Part shown: positions 25,245 through 34,658 of the stretch, piece by piece | Layout: each line of letters opens with the position of its first letter | Position numbering within the stretch: position 1 is the first letter of the stretch | DNA from: Thiomargarita sp. | GTDB taxonomy: Bacteria > Pseudomonadota > Gammaproteobacteria > Beggiatoales > Beggiatoaceae | Length of the DNA: 64,000 nucleotides | Direction: 5' to 3' | Assembly (NCBI GenBank): GCA_020718845.1 | Contig: DYRG01000008.1 | Location: forward strand, 1 to 64,000 | Program-made: the position numbers and the translations under genes | The notes under the pieces: model-generated | What the model saw: the letters and a program-made list of their open reading frames with translations, nothing else | The model's database searches: none | Told to the model about the DNA's origin: nothing

Positions 25245-25850
25245 ATGTCATACAGTGATTTTACGTTAAAGAAAGTTAAAGAACAACTTAAAATAAAAGT
25301 TGTTGAAGATCGAGATTTGTTTTCTAAAACTAATGAAATTGAAATTAGTGATTATTTATCGACAACTTTAAAATATAATGTTCCTCTGGCTTTAGCAGTA
25401 GGAACTGAGAAATTTCGTTCTGAATTAATCATTGCAAATATCTTATTAGAAGTTCGGCGAATTTTAAAGGATAAAATTAGTTTATTTTCGGGGATTAATT
25501 TGGAAGTTGACAAACAACAAGATTTAAATGGATTCTGTGATTTTTTGATAAGTAAATCACCAGAGCAATATTATCTAAATGCGCCAATTATTACCATTGT
25601 TGAAGCTAAAAATGAAAACATTTCTGGGGGTTTAGGACAATGTATTGCAGAAATGTTTGCCGCTTATCTTTTTAATGAGAAAGAAGGTTTAATTTTACCT
25701 AATATCTATGGCGTAGTAACTACTGGAAATACTTGGAAATTTTTGAAATATGAATTAAACACAGTTTATATTGATGTTCCAGAATATCATGTAACAAACA
25801 TTAATAAAATCGTTGGTATTTTAGTGAACATGGTTAATCAAGAGGCGTAA
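25245..25850 (+). CDS. PD-(D/E)XK nuclease-like protein
   Basis: 201 aa. The core is clear: Glu60 (KFRSELIIAN), Asp99 (GFCDFLIS), the ExK pair in IVEAKNENI (Glu120, Lys122), and a trailing Gln in GLGQCIAEMFAA. This matches small predicted nucleases widespread in cyanobacteria and Beggiatoa relatives with no known function. AATAGGAAAA gives a ribosome site. Its stop abuts the hisH start, so it is embedded in the his/aspS transcript. Together with the 60-aa gene it may form a toxin-antitoxin-like or selfish module; that is inference. Confidence 0.65.
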   Translation: MSYSDFTLKKVKEQLKIKVVEDRDLFSKTNEIEISDYLSTTLKYNVPLALAVGTEKFRSELIIANILLEVRRILKDKISLFSGINLEVDKQQDLNGFCDFLISKSPEQYYLNAPIITIVEAKNENISGGLGQCIAEMFAAYLFNEKEGLILPNIYGVVTTGNTWKFLKYELNTVYIDVPEYHVTNINKIVGILVNMVNQEA

Positions 25851-26489
25851 ATGAAAACAGTGGCAGTATTAGATTATGGAATGAGCAATTTGCGCTCAGT
25901 GAGTCGAGCATTAGAACACATTGCAGATAAGTCGTGGCGGGTTTTAATTAGTCGTGATGTGCAAGAAATCCAGCAAGCTGATAAAGTGGTTTTTCCCGGG
26001 CAAGGCGCGATTGGAAATTGTATGCAATTGCTTAAAGAAACAGGGTTAGATCAAGCGGTTTTAGAAACTGTTTCTAAAAAACCATTTTTAGGGATTTGTT
26101 TGGGATTGCAATCATTGTTGAGTTTTAGTGAGGAAAGTGGCGGGGTAAAAGGATTTGATTTGGTGAAAGGAAATGTTATCAAATTTACTGATCATTTAAA
26201 AGACCCGATGACAAATGAACATTTGAAAATTCCTCATATGGGTTGGAATCAAGTCAAACAAATGCAAACGCATCCGTTGTGGAAAGATATTCCCGATGAA
26301 AGTCGTTTCTATTTTGTGCATAGTTTTTATGCAAAACCTGAGCAAAATCAAATGATTGCAGCAACAACCCCTTATCCAACGCCATTTGTATCAGCGATTG
26401 CATTTGAAAACGTTTTTGCGGTGCAATTTCATCCTGAAAAAAGCCAACATCAGGGTTTGAAATTGTTAGAAAATTTTTTATCTTGGTAA
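25851..26489 (+). CDS. hisH: Imidazole glycerol phosphate synthase subunit HisH
   Basis: 212 aa class I glutamine amidotransferase that feeds ammonia to HisF. Nucleophile Cys83 in GICLGLQ; His and Glu of the triad in [10 protein letters not shown] near the C-terminus; oxyanion region [12 protein letters not shown]. Starts directly after the stop of the nuclease-like gene without its own strong ribosome site, so translation is probably coupled. The partner hisF is not in the window. Confidence 0.96.
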   Translation: MKTVAVLDYGMSNLRSVSRALEHIADKSWRVLISRDVQEIQQADKVVFPGQGAIGNCMQLLKETGLDQAVLETVSKKPFLGICLGLQSLLSFSEESGGVKGFDLVKGNVIKFTDHLKDPMTNEHLKIPHMGWNQVKQMQTHPLWKDIPDESRFYFVHSFYAKPEQNQMIAATTPYPTPFVSAIAFENVFAVQFHPEKSQHQGLKLLENFLSW

Positions 26490-26514
26490 TTTAGTGAAGA
26501 AAAACAGAGGAACT

Positions 26515-28293
26515 ATGCGTAGTCATTATTGCGGTGAAGTTGATAAAAACCAAATAGATCAACAAGTTACTTTATGTGGTTGGGTGCATCGTCGCCGTGA
26601 TCATGGGGGTGTTATTTTCATTGATTTGCGCGACCGTGAAGGCACAGTGCAAGTGGTGTTTGATCCAGATACCGTAGAAGCATTTACAAATGCGGAGAAA
26701 GTGCGCAGTGAATATGTTTTAAAAATCATTGGAAAAGTGAGAAAACGTCCAGCTGGAACTGAGAACACTAACATTAGAACTGGTGAGATTGAAGTCTTAG
26801 GAAAATCTTTAGAAATTTTAAACACTTCAGAAACTCCACCGTTTCAATTAGATGAGGAAGAAATTAACGAAGAAACTCGTTTGCGGTATCGTTATATTGA
26901 TTTGCGTCGTCCCATGATGCAAGCTCGTTTTAAATTGAGAGCAAAAGCGGCAAAAACTTTGCGTCGTTTCTTAGATGATCAGGGTTTCATGGATATTGAA
27001 ACACCCATGCTCACCAAAGCTACGCCAGAAGGTGCACGAGATTATTTAGTGCCAAGTAGAACGCATCAAGGAAGTTTCTTTGCATTACCTCAATCTCCGC
27101 AGCTTTTTAAACAGCTTTTAATGATGGCGGGAATGGATCGTTATTATCAAATCGTGCGGTGTTTTCGTGATGAGGATTTGAGAGCGGATCGTCAACCTGA
27201 ATTTACCCAATTAGATATTGAAATGTCGTTCATTGATGAAACCATGTTAAAAAACTTAATGGAAGACATGATTCGTCAATTATTCAAAGAATGCTTAGAT
27301 GTTGATTTACCTAGTGTTTTTCCATCTATGCCATATCAAGAAGCGATTAATCGTTATGGTTCTGATAAACCCGATTTGCGGATTAATTTAGAACTCACTG
27401 AATTAACCGATGTAATGAAGAAAGTAGATTTCAAAGTCTTTGCTGCGCCAGCTAATGATCCACAAGGAAGAATTGCTGCATTAAAAGTTCCAAATGGGGG
27501 CGATTTAAGCCGTAAGAATATCGATGATTATACGCAGTTTGTCGGCATTTATGGCGCGAAAGGATTAGCCTATATCAAAGTCAATGAACTTGCGAAAGGA
27601 AAAGACGGATTACAATCGCCGATTTTGAAATTCTTACCTGATGAAGTCATTAATGAAATTTTAGCGAAAACAAATGCGCAAGATAATGATGTGATTTTCT
27701 TTGGTGCAGACAAAGCAAAAATCGTTAATGAATCTTTAGGTGCATTGCGTTTGAAAATTGGTCAAGATCGAGGGTTGGTTGAGAAAACATGGAAACCGTT
27801 GTGGGTGGTTGATTTCCCCATGTTTGAATGGGATGAGAAAGAACAGCGTTGGGCGGCATTACATCATCCTTTCACGTCACCCAATATTTTTGATATAGAA
27901 CAACTCAAAGCAAATCCTAATTCTGCGCTTTCTCGTGCTTATGATATGGTGTTGAATGGTTCAGAAATTGGAGGTGGTTCAATAAGAATTCATAAAACCG
28001 AGATGCAATCAACGGTATTTGAAATCTTAGGAATTGGTGCAGAGGAAGCGCGTCAAAAATTTGGTTTCTTATTAGATGCGTTGAAATATGGTTGTCCGCC
28101 GCACGGAGGAATTGCATTTGGTTTGGATCGTTTAATTATGCTAATGAGTGGAGCAACTTCTATTCGTGATGTGATTGCATTTCCTAAAACACAAACCGCT
28201 GCTTGTCCTTTAACTTCCGCGCCTTCTCCCGCGAATGAAACGCAATTAAGAGAATTAAATCTGTGTCTGAGAAAAATTGAGAAAGCTGAGTAA
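26515..28293 (+). CDS. aspS: Aspartate--tRNA ligase
   Basis: 592 aa, close to the 590 aa of E. coli AspRS. OB-fold anticodon domain (about 1-105, [11 protein letters not shown]), class II core with motif 2 ([19 protein letters not shown]), the bacterial GAD insertion (about 285-420), and motif 3 ([13 protein letters not shown]). I chose the ATG at 26515 (MRSHYCGEV) because AGAGGA sits 5 nt before it; an in-frame GTG 21 bp upstream is less likely. Last gene of the cluster begun at 23898. Whether it is of the Asp-only or Asp/Asn type was not determined. Confidence 0.97.
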   Translation: MRSHYCGEVDKNQIDQQVTLCGWVHRRRDHGGVIFIDLRDREGTVQVVFDPDTVEAFTNAEKVRSEYVLKIIGKVRKRPAGTENTNIRTGEIEVLGKSLEILNTSETPPFQLDEEEINEETRLRYRYIDLRRPMMQARFKLRAKAAKTLRRFLDDQGFMDIETPMLTKATPEGARDYLVPSRTHQGSFFALPQSPQLFKQLLMMAGMDRYYQIVRCFRDEDLRADRQPEFTQLDIEMSFIDETMLKNLMEDMIRQLFKECLDVDLPSVFPSMPYQEAINRYGSDKPDLRINLELTELTDVMKKVDFKVFAAPANDPQGRIAALKVPNGGDLSRKNIDDYTQFVGIYGAKGLAYIKVNELAKGKDGLQSPILKFLPDEVINEILAKTNAQDNDVIFFGADKAKIVNESLGALRLKIGQDRGLVEKTWKPLWVVDFPMFEWDEKEQRWAALHHPFTSPNIFDIEQLKANPNSALSRAYDMVLNGSEIGGGSIRIHKTEMQSTVFEILGIGAEEARQKFGFLLDALKYGCPPHGGIAFGLDRLIMLMSGATSIRDVIAFPKTQTAACPLTSAPSPANETQLRELNLCLRKIEKAE

Positions 28294-28305
28294 TTTTTTG
28301 AAATA

Positions 28306-28344
28306 AATTTCCTGTTCTACGTTCGAGCGTAAAAACAGGGAATT
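28306..28344 (+). terminator. Hairpin after aspS, possible terminator
   Basis: AATTTCCTGTT (28306-28316) pairs with AACAGGGAATT (28334-28344) with one G-T pair; the loop has an inner TACG/CGTA stem. There is no T run downstream on the plus strand, so termination would be weak or factor-assisted. Confidence 0.45.
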
Positions 28345-28361
28345 ACAAATAAAAAACTTAT

Positions 28362-28454
28362 GGTAGTGATCAAAAGCAAGAGATAATTTTACATATTTTG
28401 TGTTTATTTTCAGTAAATTATATATTTAATTAGCATCTCTATTTGATCACTACC
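28362..28454. repeat. 93-bp MITE, copy 2
   Basis: Same 93-bp length, the same GGTAGTGATCAAA inverted ends and nearly the same interior as 278-370 (for example TTTTGTGTTTATTTTCAGTA shared). Unlike copy 1, no flanking direct repeat is visible (AAACTTAT on the left against GATGTATG on the right), so it is older or its flanks have changed. Confidence 0.85.
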
Positions 28455-28706
28455 GATGTATGAACTTGAGCATACTAAACATCATTGCTTAACTGGTTTG
28501 ATGATTCATTTGCTCGGTGTAAATTCTGATTCAGACAAACTTAATCCCGTTCAAAAAGGCAAAAAACAAAATCACTGTCCACTACACACGAGTCGAACAT
28601 ATATGGTGTCGTCACCACGGAAGCTCTTGTTGTTGCTCCCATAGTCGAAACTCACGTTAATTATCATTCAAAATAAAATTAAAGTGATTGATTCTAAAAC
28701 GCTAAC

Positions 28707-28735
28707 TTGTTACAGTTTGCAATTTTAATTATAGC
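28707..28735 (+). promoter_or_regulatory. Candidate promoter of lpdA
   Basis: TTGTTA (28707-28712), 17-bp spacer, TATAGC (28730-28735). The transcript would start just before AAGGAG and the ATG at 28752, giving a very short leader of about 10 nt. Confidence 0.35.
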
Positions 28736-28751
28736 TAAATAAGGAGTCTTT

Positions 28752-30158
28752 ATGGATTACGATGTGTTGGTGATTGGGGCGGGACCTGCGGGTTATGTGG
28801 CGGCGATTCGGTGCGCGCAATTGGGCATGAAAACCGCGTGCGTCGACAAATGGATCACGCCCGAAGGTCGCAGCGCGCTCGGCGGCACTTGTTTGAATGT
28901 GGGCTGCATTCCGTCAAAAGCACTTTTAGATTCTTCTCATCATTTCAGCGACTTACAAAAACACGCCAAAGATCACGGCATTTCTTTTGAAAATCTGAAT
29001 ATCGACATTTCAACCATGCAAACCCGCAAAGCTGGCGTGGTCATGAGCCTCACCAAAGGCATTGAAATGTTGTTTAAAAAGAATAAAATCAAAGATTTAC
29101 GCGGAAAAGCCCGTTTCGTTTCTGCGAATGAAGTTGAAATCACCGCTCACGATGGCAAACAATCCGTCGTTTCCGCGAAAAACATTATCATTGCAACGGG
29201 TTCTGTGCCGATTGAATTGCCTTTTTTACCTTTTGATCATGAATATGTTGTTGATTCGACAGGAGCTTTATCGTTCGACAAAGTCCCTCCTCGTTTGGGC
29301 ATTATTGGCGCGGGCGTGATTGGATTGGAATTGGGCAGCGTGTGGTCGCGTTTAGGAAGCCAAGTCACTGTTTTAGAAGCACTTCCAGACTTTTTAGCGA
29401 CGGCAGATCGAGATATTGCGAAAGCCGCTCAAAAAATTCTGGTTAAACAAGGGCTTAATATTCAACTCAGCACCAAAGTCACCGCTGCAAAAGTCGAAAA
29501 TGGTGCTGTGACAGTCACTTATCAAAACTCCGCAGGCGAACAAACCGCTCAATTCGATAAATTAGTCGTCGCGGTCGGTCGCAAACCCAACGCTCAAGGT
29601 TTAGGTGAAATTGGCTTGCAAATCAATGCGAAAGGTCAAATCGAAGTCAACGATCATTGTCAAACCAACATCCCCAATATTTACGCGATTGGCGACGTGG
29701 TGCGTGGTCCAATGTTGGCGCACAAAGGCTCGGAAGAAGGCATCATGGTTGCCGAACGCCTCGCCGGTCAATTAACCCACGTCCATTTTGATACGATGCC
29801 TTGGGTAATTTATACAACCCCAGAAATCGCATGGGTAGGTCAAACCGAAGCTGAGTTAAAAGAGAAAAATATTCCTTATAAATCAGGTAGTTTCCCGTTT
29901 TTAGCGATTGGACGAGCGAGAGCGCAAGGCATGAGCGATGGCATGGTTAAAATGCTTGCGCACGCGGAAACTGATCGGATTTTAGGGGTTCATATTTTAG
30001 GGAATAATGCGTCGGAACTGTTGGCGGAAGCGGTGTTTGCGATGGAAATGCAAGCGTCGAGCGAAGATTTAGCCCGCACCATTCACGCGCACCCCACGCT
30101 TTCTGAAGCGATGCACGAAGCCGCTTTAGCAGTTGATGGTCGTGCAATCCATATGTAA
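28752..30158 (+). CDS. lpdA: Dihydrolipoyl dehydrogenase
   Basis: 468 aa flavoprotein that reoxidises lipoamide in 2-oxoacid dehydrogenase complexes and the glycine cleavage system. FAD loop VIGAGPAGYVAAIRCAQ; redox-active disulfide in GGTCLNVGCIPSK; NAD loop GIIGAGVIGLELG; FAD-binding YAIGDV; catalytic His-Glu in HAHPTLSEAMHEA. Complete at both ends. AAGGAG precedes the ATG. It stands alone, without E1/E2 genes, between two mobile-element remnants, and has higher GC than its flanks. Confidence 0.97.
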   Translation: MDYDVLVIGAGPAGYVAAIRCAQLGMKTACVDKWITPEGRSALGGTCLNVGCIPSKALLDSSHHFSDLQKHAKDHGISFENLNIDISTMQTRKAGVVMSLTKGIEMLFKKNKIKDLRGKARFVSANEVEITAHDGKQSVVSAKNIIIATGSVPIELPFLPFDHEYVVDSTGALSFDKVPPRLGIIGAGVIGLELGSVWSRLGSQVTVLEALPDFLATADRDIAKAAQKILVKQGLNIQLSTKVTAAKVENGAVTVTYQNSAGEQTAQFDKLVVAVGRKPNAQGLGEIGLQINAKGQIEVNDHCQTNIPNIYAIGDVVRGPMLAHKGSEEGIMVAERLAGQLTHVHFDTMPWVIYTTPEIAWVGQTEAELKEKNIPYKSGSFPFLAIGRARAQGMSDGMVKMLAHAETDRILGVHILGNNASELLAEAVFAMEMQASSEDLARTIHAHPTLSEAMHEAALAVDGRAIHM

Positions 30159-30176
30159 GTTTTTTGAAATAAAAAG

Positions 30177-30213
30177 AAAGCCGCTTTTCTCAATTGATGA
30201 AAGTGGCTTTTTT
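30177..30213 (+). terminator. Terminator after lpdA
   Basis: AAAGCCGCTTT (30177-30187) pairs with AAAGTGGCTTT (30200-30210) through 11 bp with one G-T pair, followed by TTT. It lies 18 bp after the lpdA stop. Confidence 0.85.
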
Positions 30214-30234
30214 AATCTGAGTTCGGGATATAGT

Positions 30235-30514
30235 GTAATACCTATGTGGAGCAATCATATTAAGTTTCTTTGTTCTTTTTCCAGAAATCTTTCCAAATAC
30301 CTCTTTTCCTCATTTTGCATAACCTTATTTTCTCACAATCTCTTGTTTTATAACACTTTTATCCAAATAAACGATCGGAGTTTCTTCTGGTGAACCTTCT
30401 AATAATTCTTTAAACTCTTTTTGAGATCGTATTGTAACATATTTTGAATATCTTATGTGCCTCTTGCATTGTTCTTCCTAATACAAAACCTATTACTCTT
30501 TCTCTCGCTTTCAT
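30235..30514 (-). pseudogene. Decayed IS630 family transposase
   Basis: Read on the minus strand, the first 30 codons (MKARERVIGFVLGRTMQEAH, YNTISK) match the HTH fragment at 46-243. The frame then shifts, about 70 residues are missing, and a second segment follows with the start of the DDE domain: PIVYLDKS (first catalytic Asp, usual YLDESG), GYAK, GKEVFGKISGKRTKKLNMIA. Two in-frame stops interrupt it, and the rest of the catalytic domain is gone. The 16-bp end TAGGTATTATACTATA at 30522-30537 is shared with the copy at the left edge. The surrounding 30159-30639 gap has no other gene. Confidence 0.8.
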
Positions 30515-30639
30515 CTCTTTATAGGTATTATACTATAATTGTAATGCAGTATAGGGTAAAATTCGATCCAGACCTTTATAAAATATATTTACCAAAAAAA
30601 TAATTTTATAAATTTTTCGTTTTTCAAAGGAACTTTTTA

Positions 30640-31599
30640 ATGAACGGTGTATTTTTAGATAGTGCAAGTTTAGGTGAAGATGTTAATTTAGATGCGTTTG
30701 ATAATTTGCCGATCAACTGGCGCAAATATCCTCAAACAAATCCTGAAGAAACTTTAGCACGTCTTCAGAATGTAGAAATCGCTTTGACCAATAAAGTTGT
30801 TATTAATGAAGAGCATTTTAAAGCCTGCCCTAATTTGCGTTACATCGGCATTTTAGCGACTGGTACAAATAACGTTGATTTGAATGCAGCAAAGCAATAT
30901 AGCGTTGTGGTGACAAATGTCGTGAAATATGGAACGCCGTCAGTGGTTCAACATACATTTGCTCTAATTTTGAATTTGTCGATTCATTTGCAAAATTATT
31001 TGTCGGCAATTAAAAACGGCGAATGGCAAAATAGCCCGTTGTTTTGGATGCACGTTGCACCGATTCGAGAATTGAAAGATTTAACTTTAGGGATTGTCGG
31101 GTATGGAGAATTGGGACGCGGCGTGGCGAAATTAGCGCAAGCCTTTGAAATGAAAGTCTTAATTGCTCAACGCGCTGGTAAAAATCCGCCCATCGATCAT
31201 TTGCGTCGCGTGCCGTTGCATGAACTTTTGCCGCAAGTCGATGTGTTGAGTTTGCATTGTCCTTTAACGCCAGACACCCACCATCTCATTGATAAACAAG
31301 CACTTTCTTTGATGAAACCCGATGCGATTTTAATCAACACGGCGAGAGGGGGATTGGTCGATGAAGCGGTTTTAGCGGAAGCGTTGCGCAACCGAAAATT
31401 AGGCGGCGCGGGTTTTGATGTGTTAACCGTCGAACCACCTCGACACGGCAACCCTTTGTTACATAACGATATTCCGAATTTATTAATTACCCCGCATATT
31501 GCATGGGCTGCTCGAGAATCTCGTCAACGCTCGATCAATCAAGCCGCTGAAAATCTTGATATTTTCTTAAATAATGGGTTTCAAAATCGCGTCGCTTAA
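30640..31599 (+). CDS. D-2-hydroxyacid dehydrogenase, hydroxypyruvate/glycerate type
   Basis: 319 aa NAD-dependent dehydrogenase of the D-2-hydroxyacid family, closest in pattern to glycerate dehydrogenase HprA. NAD loop GIVGYGELGRGVA; signature CPLTPDTHHLI; catalytic Arg in INTARGGLVDE; Glu in LTVEPPRHGNPL; His in TPHIAWAA. The substrate within the family (hydroxypyruvate, glyoxylate or another 2-ketoacid) cannot be fixed from sequence. AAAGGAAC precedes the ATG. Convergent with the DUF3426 gene. Confidence 0.85.
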   Translation: MNGVFLDSASLGEDVNLDAFDNLPINWRKYPQTNPEETLARLQNVEIALTNKVVINEEHFKACPNLRYIGILATGTNNVDLNAAKQYSVVVTNVVKYGTPSVVQHTFALILNLSIHLQNYLSAIKNGEWQNSPLFWMHVAPIRELKDLTLGIVGYGELGRGVAKLAQAFEMKVLIAQRAGKNPPIDHLRRVPLHELLPQVDVLSLHCPLTPDTHHLIDKQALSLMKPDAILINTARGGLVDEAVLAEALRNRKLGGAGFDVLTVEPPRHGNPLLHNDIPNLLITPHIAWAARESRQRSINQAAENLDIFLNNGFQNRVA

Positions 31600-31649
31600 A
31601 TAATCCGAAATCTGTTACTACCCATTAATTTTCTCTATAGCAATCCCAA

Positions 31650-32369
31650 CTAAAGAAATCGCACTTCATACCCATATGTGTGCATTTCTTTAAGTACATT
31701 TTGAAATAACAATTCCACTTGCGCAGCACTTCCCGCCGACAAATCCATTTGCTCTGGCAAATTAGACAAATATTCTTTAGGTGTGAAACGGCGAATTCCA
31801 ATCAATTGTCTGTTTTCATTCTCAAAGCGAATTTCTAAGTTCGGATAAGGCTGTGGAAACTCAGCTTTGTTCTCAAAAATAAACATTAATTTAACCGTAT
31901 CGCTTTCTTTATCACCTCGATCCATATATTTCTTAACCACTTGAAATAATTGAGGATTTCGTGTTGTTGGTAAATCACATTGCAAATGTTCACAAGTCGT
32001 TTCCAAATAAGGTCGAATATCGGGATTTTGTAAAATTATTTCAGGTTGGGTGAACCAAACAAATTGTCCCGCCAAACCCGCCATCAGAAATAAACTGACC
32101 ACACCCCACATTAAATGACTGCGAATTTGTTTATTTTTCAATCGTGCTTGTTCTTGTGCTTCTAATTCTTTTAATAAAGCGTCTTCCCCAATTTCATCTA
32201 AAGAGTTCTTCTCTTCTTCGAGGACTTCTTCTATTTGAAAATGCAAGGCATTAAAAACCTCATGACATTGCCCACACCGCACATCTCCTTTCGCAATAAT
32301 CAAATGCGAAGGTTGCACTCTAAATGCGGTTTCACAATGTGGACAGCGGGTATAAATTTCTTCACTCAT
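31650..32369 (-). CDS. Zinc-ribbon and DUF3426 membrane protein
   Basis: 239 aa. N-terminal MJ0042-type zinc ribbon with two CxxC pairs (RCPHCETAF, RCGQCHEVF, residues 8-37), an acidic linker (about 45-80), one TM helix (about 88-108), and a C-terminal DUF3426 domain (ending YGYEVRF) likely in the periplasm. Family function is unknown. Its ATG overlaps the pgi stop (ATGA), so it is translationally coupled to pgi. In other gammaproteobacteria such genes are often next to prmA. Confidence 0.85.
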   Translation of the reverse strand: MSEEIYTRCPHCETAFRVQPSHLIIAKGDVRCGQCHEVFNALHFQIEEVLEEEKNSLDEIGEDALLKELEAQEQARLKNKQIRSHLMWGVVSLFLMAGLAGQFVWFTQPEIILQNPDIRPYLETTCEHLQCDLPTTRNPQLFQVVKKYMDRGDKESDTVKLMFIFENKAEFPQPYPNLEIRFENENRQLIGIRRFTPKEYLSNLPEQMDLSAGSAAQVELLFQNVLKEMHTYGYEVRFL

Positions 32370-33976
32370 GTTCTTTGTGCTTTCAAATAAGTTAATAAAC
32401 CATTCGTCGACGCATCATAATTAAACGTTGTTTGCGAATTTTCCAATGCAGGTAGCAATGCTGCTGCCATCTGTTTTCCTAACTCTACACCCCATTGATC
32501 AAAGGGATTAATATTCCAACAAATGCTCTGTACAAAAACCTTGTGTTCATATAATGCCAATAACGAACCTAAAATCTTTGGGGTTAAACGTTTATAAGCA
32601 ATCGTATTTGAAGGTTGATTTCCTAAGAAAACTCGATGAGGAACTTGCATTTCTGTCAAATCTTTTAAACCTTGTCGAGTTTCTTCAAGGTTTCTCCCTT
32701 GCATTAAAGCCTGAGTTTGCGCTAACGCATTGGATAATAAAGCATTTTGTTGACCATATTTTTCAAATTGACTTTCAGCAGAAACAATAAAATCACTCGG
32801 AATTAATTGCGTTCCTTGATGTAATAATTGATAAAAGGCGTGCTGCCCATTATTTCCTAACGTTCCCCAAATTACTGGACAAGTTCTATAATTTAAAGTT
32901 TCTCCATTTCGTGAAACCCGTTTTCCATTGCTTTCCATTTCGAGTTGTTGTAAATATGCTGGCAAATGTTCTAATGCACAATCATAAGGTAAAATGGCTT
33001 GTGAGGTTGTTCCAAAAAAATTATTATACCAGAAACCAATTAAACCTAATAAAACAGGCATATTTTCTTTAAGAGGTGCATTTCTAAAATGTTGATCCAT
33101 TTCGTGCGCACCCGTTAAAAGTTCCTCAAAATTTTTCATTCCAATCATTAGAGCAATCGACAAACCAATCGCCGACCACAACGAATAACGTCCACCAACC
33201 CAATCCCAAAACTCAAACATATTTGCTGGATCAATCCCAAATGTTTTCACTTGTTCTGTGCTTGTAGAAACCGCTACAAAATGCTTACTTACCGCTTGTT
33301 CATCACCGAGTTTCTCAATTAACCAACGTCGCGCACTTTGAGCATTCGTCATGGTTTCTTGGGTAGAAAAAGTTTTCGATGCAATCACAAATAAAGTTGT
33401 TTCTGGATTAATTTTCTTTAACACTCGATGTAATTGCAACGCATCTAAATTTGAAATAAAAAACGCTTGCAAACGCGGATGATGGTAGTTTTCTAAGGCT
33501 TCCGTGACCATTTTAGGTCCTAAATCAGAACCGCCAATCCCAATATTTACAATAAATTCAATGGGTTGACCTGTAAAGCCTTTCCATTCTCCACTGTGGA
33601 CTTTCTCAACAAAGTTGCTTATTTTGTTTAAAACCGTATTTATTTCTGGCATTACATCCTTGCTATCCACTAAAATCGGTTGATTTGAACGATTTCTTAA
33701 TGCAATATGTAATGCTGCACGTTGTTCAGTGTGATTTATTTCTTCACCATTAAACATTTGATCTTGCCAAGTTTTAAAATCACGTTTTTCGAGGAACTTA
33801 CATAACAAATCAATGGTGTCTTTATTTAAGCGGTTCTTAGAATAATCAAATAATAAATCACAAATTTGTAATGAAAATTGCTCAAAACGTTGAGGATTTC
33901 CTGCAAATAATTCTCTCAAATGAATATTTGCAAGTTGTTGTTGATGTTGTTCTAGTTGTTGCCAAATCTCTTCCAT
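32366..33976 (-). CDS. pgi: Glucose-6-phosphate isomerase
   Basis: 536 aa, slightly below the 549 aa of E. coli Pgi. Interconverts glucose-6-phosphate and fructose-6-phosphate. SIS-domain features: NIGIGGSDLGPKMV, SKTFSTQETMTNA, the signature DWVGGRYSLWSAIGLS, catalytic Glu in MESNGKRVS, and the C-terminal signature region (FDQWGVELGKQMA). AGGAAC precedes the ATG. It lies 16 bp after the second gspJ, so it may share the pseudopilin transcript. Confidence 0.96.
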   Translation of the reverse strand: MEEIWQQLEQHQQQLANIHLRELFAGNPQRFEQFSLQICDLLFDYSKNRLNKDTIDLLCKFLEKRDFKTWQDQMFNGEEINHTEQRAALHIALRNRSNQPILVDSKDVMPEINTVLNKISNFVEKVHSGEWKGFTGQPIEFIVNIGIGGSDLGPKMVTEALENYHHPRLQAFFISNLDALQLHRVLKKINPETTLFVIASKTFSTQETMTNAQSARRWLIEKLGDEQAVSKHFVAVSTSTEQVKTFGIDPANMFEFWDWVGGRYSLWSAIGLSIALMIGMKNFEELLTGAHEMDQHFRNAPLKENMPVLLGLIGFWYNNFFGTTSQAILPYDCALEHLPAYLQQLEMESNGKRVSRNGETLNYRTCPVIWGTLGNNGQHAFYQLLHQGTQLIPSDFIVSAESQFEKYGQQNALLSNALAQTQALMQGRNLEETRQGLKDLTEMQVPHRVFLGNQPSNTIAYKRLTPKILGSLLALYEHKVFVQSICWNINPFDQWGVELGKQMAAALLPALENSQTTFNYDASTNGLLTYLKAQRT

Positions 33977-33992
33977 TGGTGTTGTTCCTAGT

Positions 33993-34658
33993 TTATTGGG
34001 GTTTAATGGGTCTTAATGTTAAATGTTCATTGGCGGGAATAATTGCAATGATTTCTAATGGGTTTTCTTCAGTTTGTCCTTCACTTAATGAAATCCGCAC
34101 TGCTTTAGGCAAACTTTGTAGATTTTTTCCATCCCATTCCTCTAACCAAGTGCTTTTTTCATTCTCAGTATTTTTATCGCGTTCTTCTATTTCTAAATAT
34201 TCAAAATTAACTGAAAAACCTTCAAATAATTCAATCGGTTCAACCTTTTCTAATAACGCAGTGGGATTCTCTGCAAAAGCAGTTGTAATACGCACTTGTA
34301 ATCCCCGATCATCTTTACCACGTTTTAATTGCCAAGCAGTTAATTTTCTATCTCTTTTGGGTGAAACAGTAGAAACCCATTTTAAACTATCTTTCTTACC
34401 TTCAAAAAAGATGTAATTTTTATTTTCTTTCTTATCTGGATATAAAAAAGCAAATGCGCCTTCTAATGCAGTTTCTATTTGTAATAATGCAAGGCTTGCA
34501 TCAAACTTTTTTTCTAATTTATGTTCAGTGCGTTGCCAATCTCCTACAATCATTTTAATTCCGATAGTTAAAACAGTTGTTACTAAAGCAGCTAATGCTA
34601 AAGCAATTAACACTTCTATTAAAGTAAAACCTAACGTAATGTTTCTAGTTTTTTCCAA
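33993..34658 (-). CDS. gspJ: Type II secretion minor pseudopilin GspJ (second set)
   Basis: 221 aa. Leader MEKTRNITLG, then FTLIEVLIALALAALVTTVL with Glu+5. C-terminal domain with WQLKRGKDDRGLQVRITTA and ENPLEIIAIIPAN fits GspJ. Overlaps gspI by 28 bp. Only distantly similar to the GspJ at 10586, apart from the pilin helix. Last gene of the G-H-I-J set; no gspK follows. Confidence 0.82.
   Translation of the reverse strand: MEKTRNITLGFTLIEVLIALALAALVTTVLTIGIKMIVGDWQRTEHKLEKKFDASLALLQIETALEGAFAFLYPDKKENKNYIFFEGKKDSLKWVSTVSPKRDRKLTAWQLKRGKDDRGLQVRITTAFAENPTALLEKVEPIELFEGFSVNFEYLEIEERDKNTENEKSTWLEEWDGKNLQSLPKAVRISLSEGQTEENPLEIIAIIPANEHLTLRPIKPQ

Larger units (their letters stand above)
28294..28751. 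other. Gene-free region between aspS and lpdA
   Basis: Holds a hairpin (28306-28344), MITE copy 2 (28362-28454), about 250 bp with no convincing gene, and a candidate lpdA promoter (28707-28735). Short frames here lack ribosome sites and recognisable domains. Confidence 0.7.

Noticed and set aside
28456-28644. 62-codon frame after MITE copy 2
   Set aside because: No ribosome site, no family resemblance and atypical composition; treated as non-coding.
30133-30393. Plus-strand frame across the end of lpdA
   Set aside because: It overlaps the lpdA terminator and the antisense of the decayed IS630 gene.
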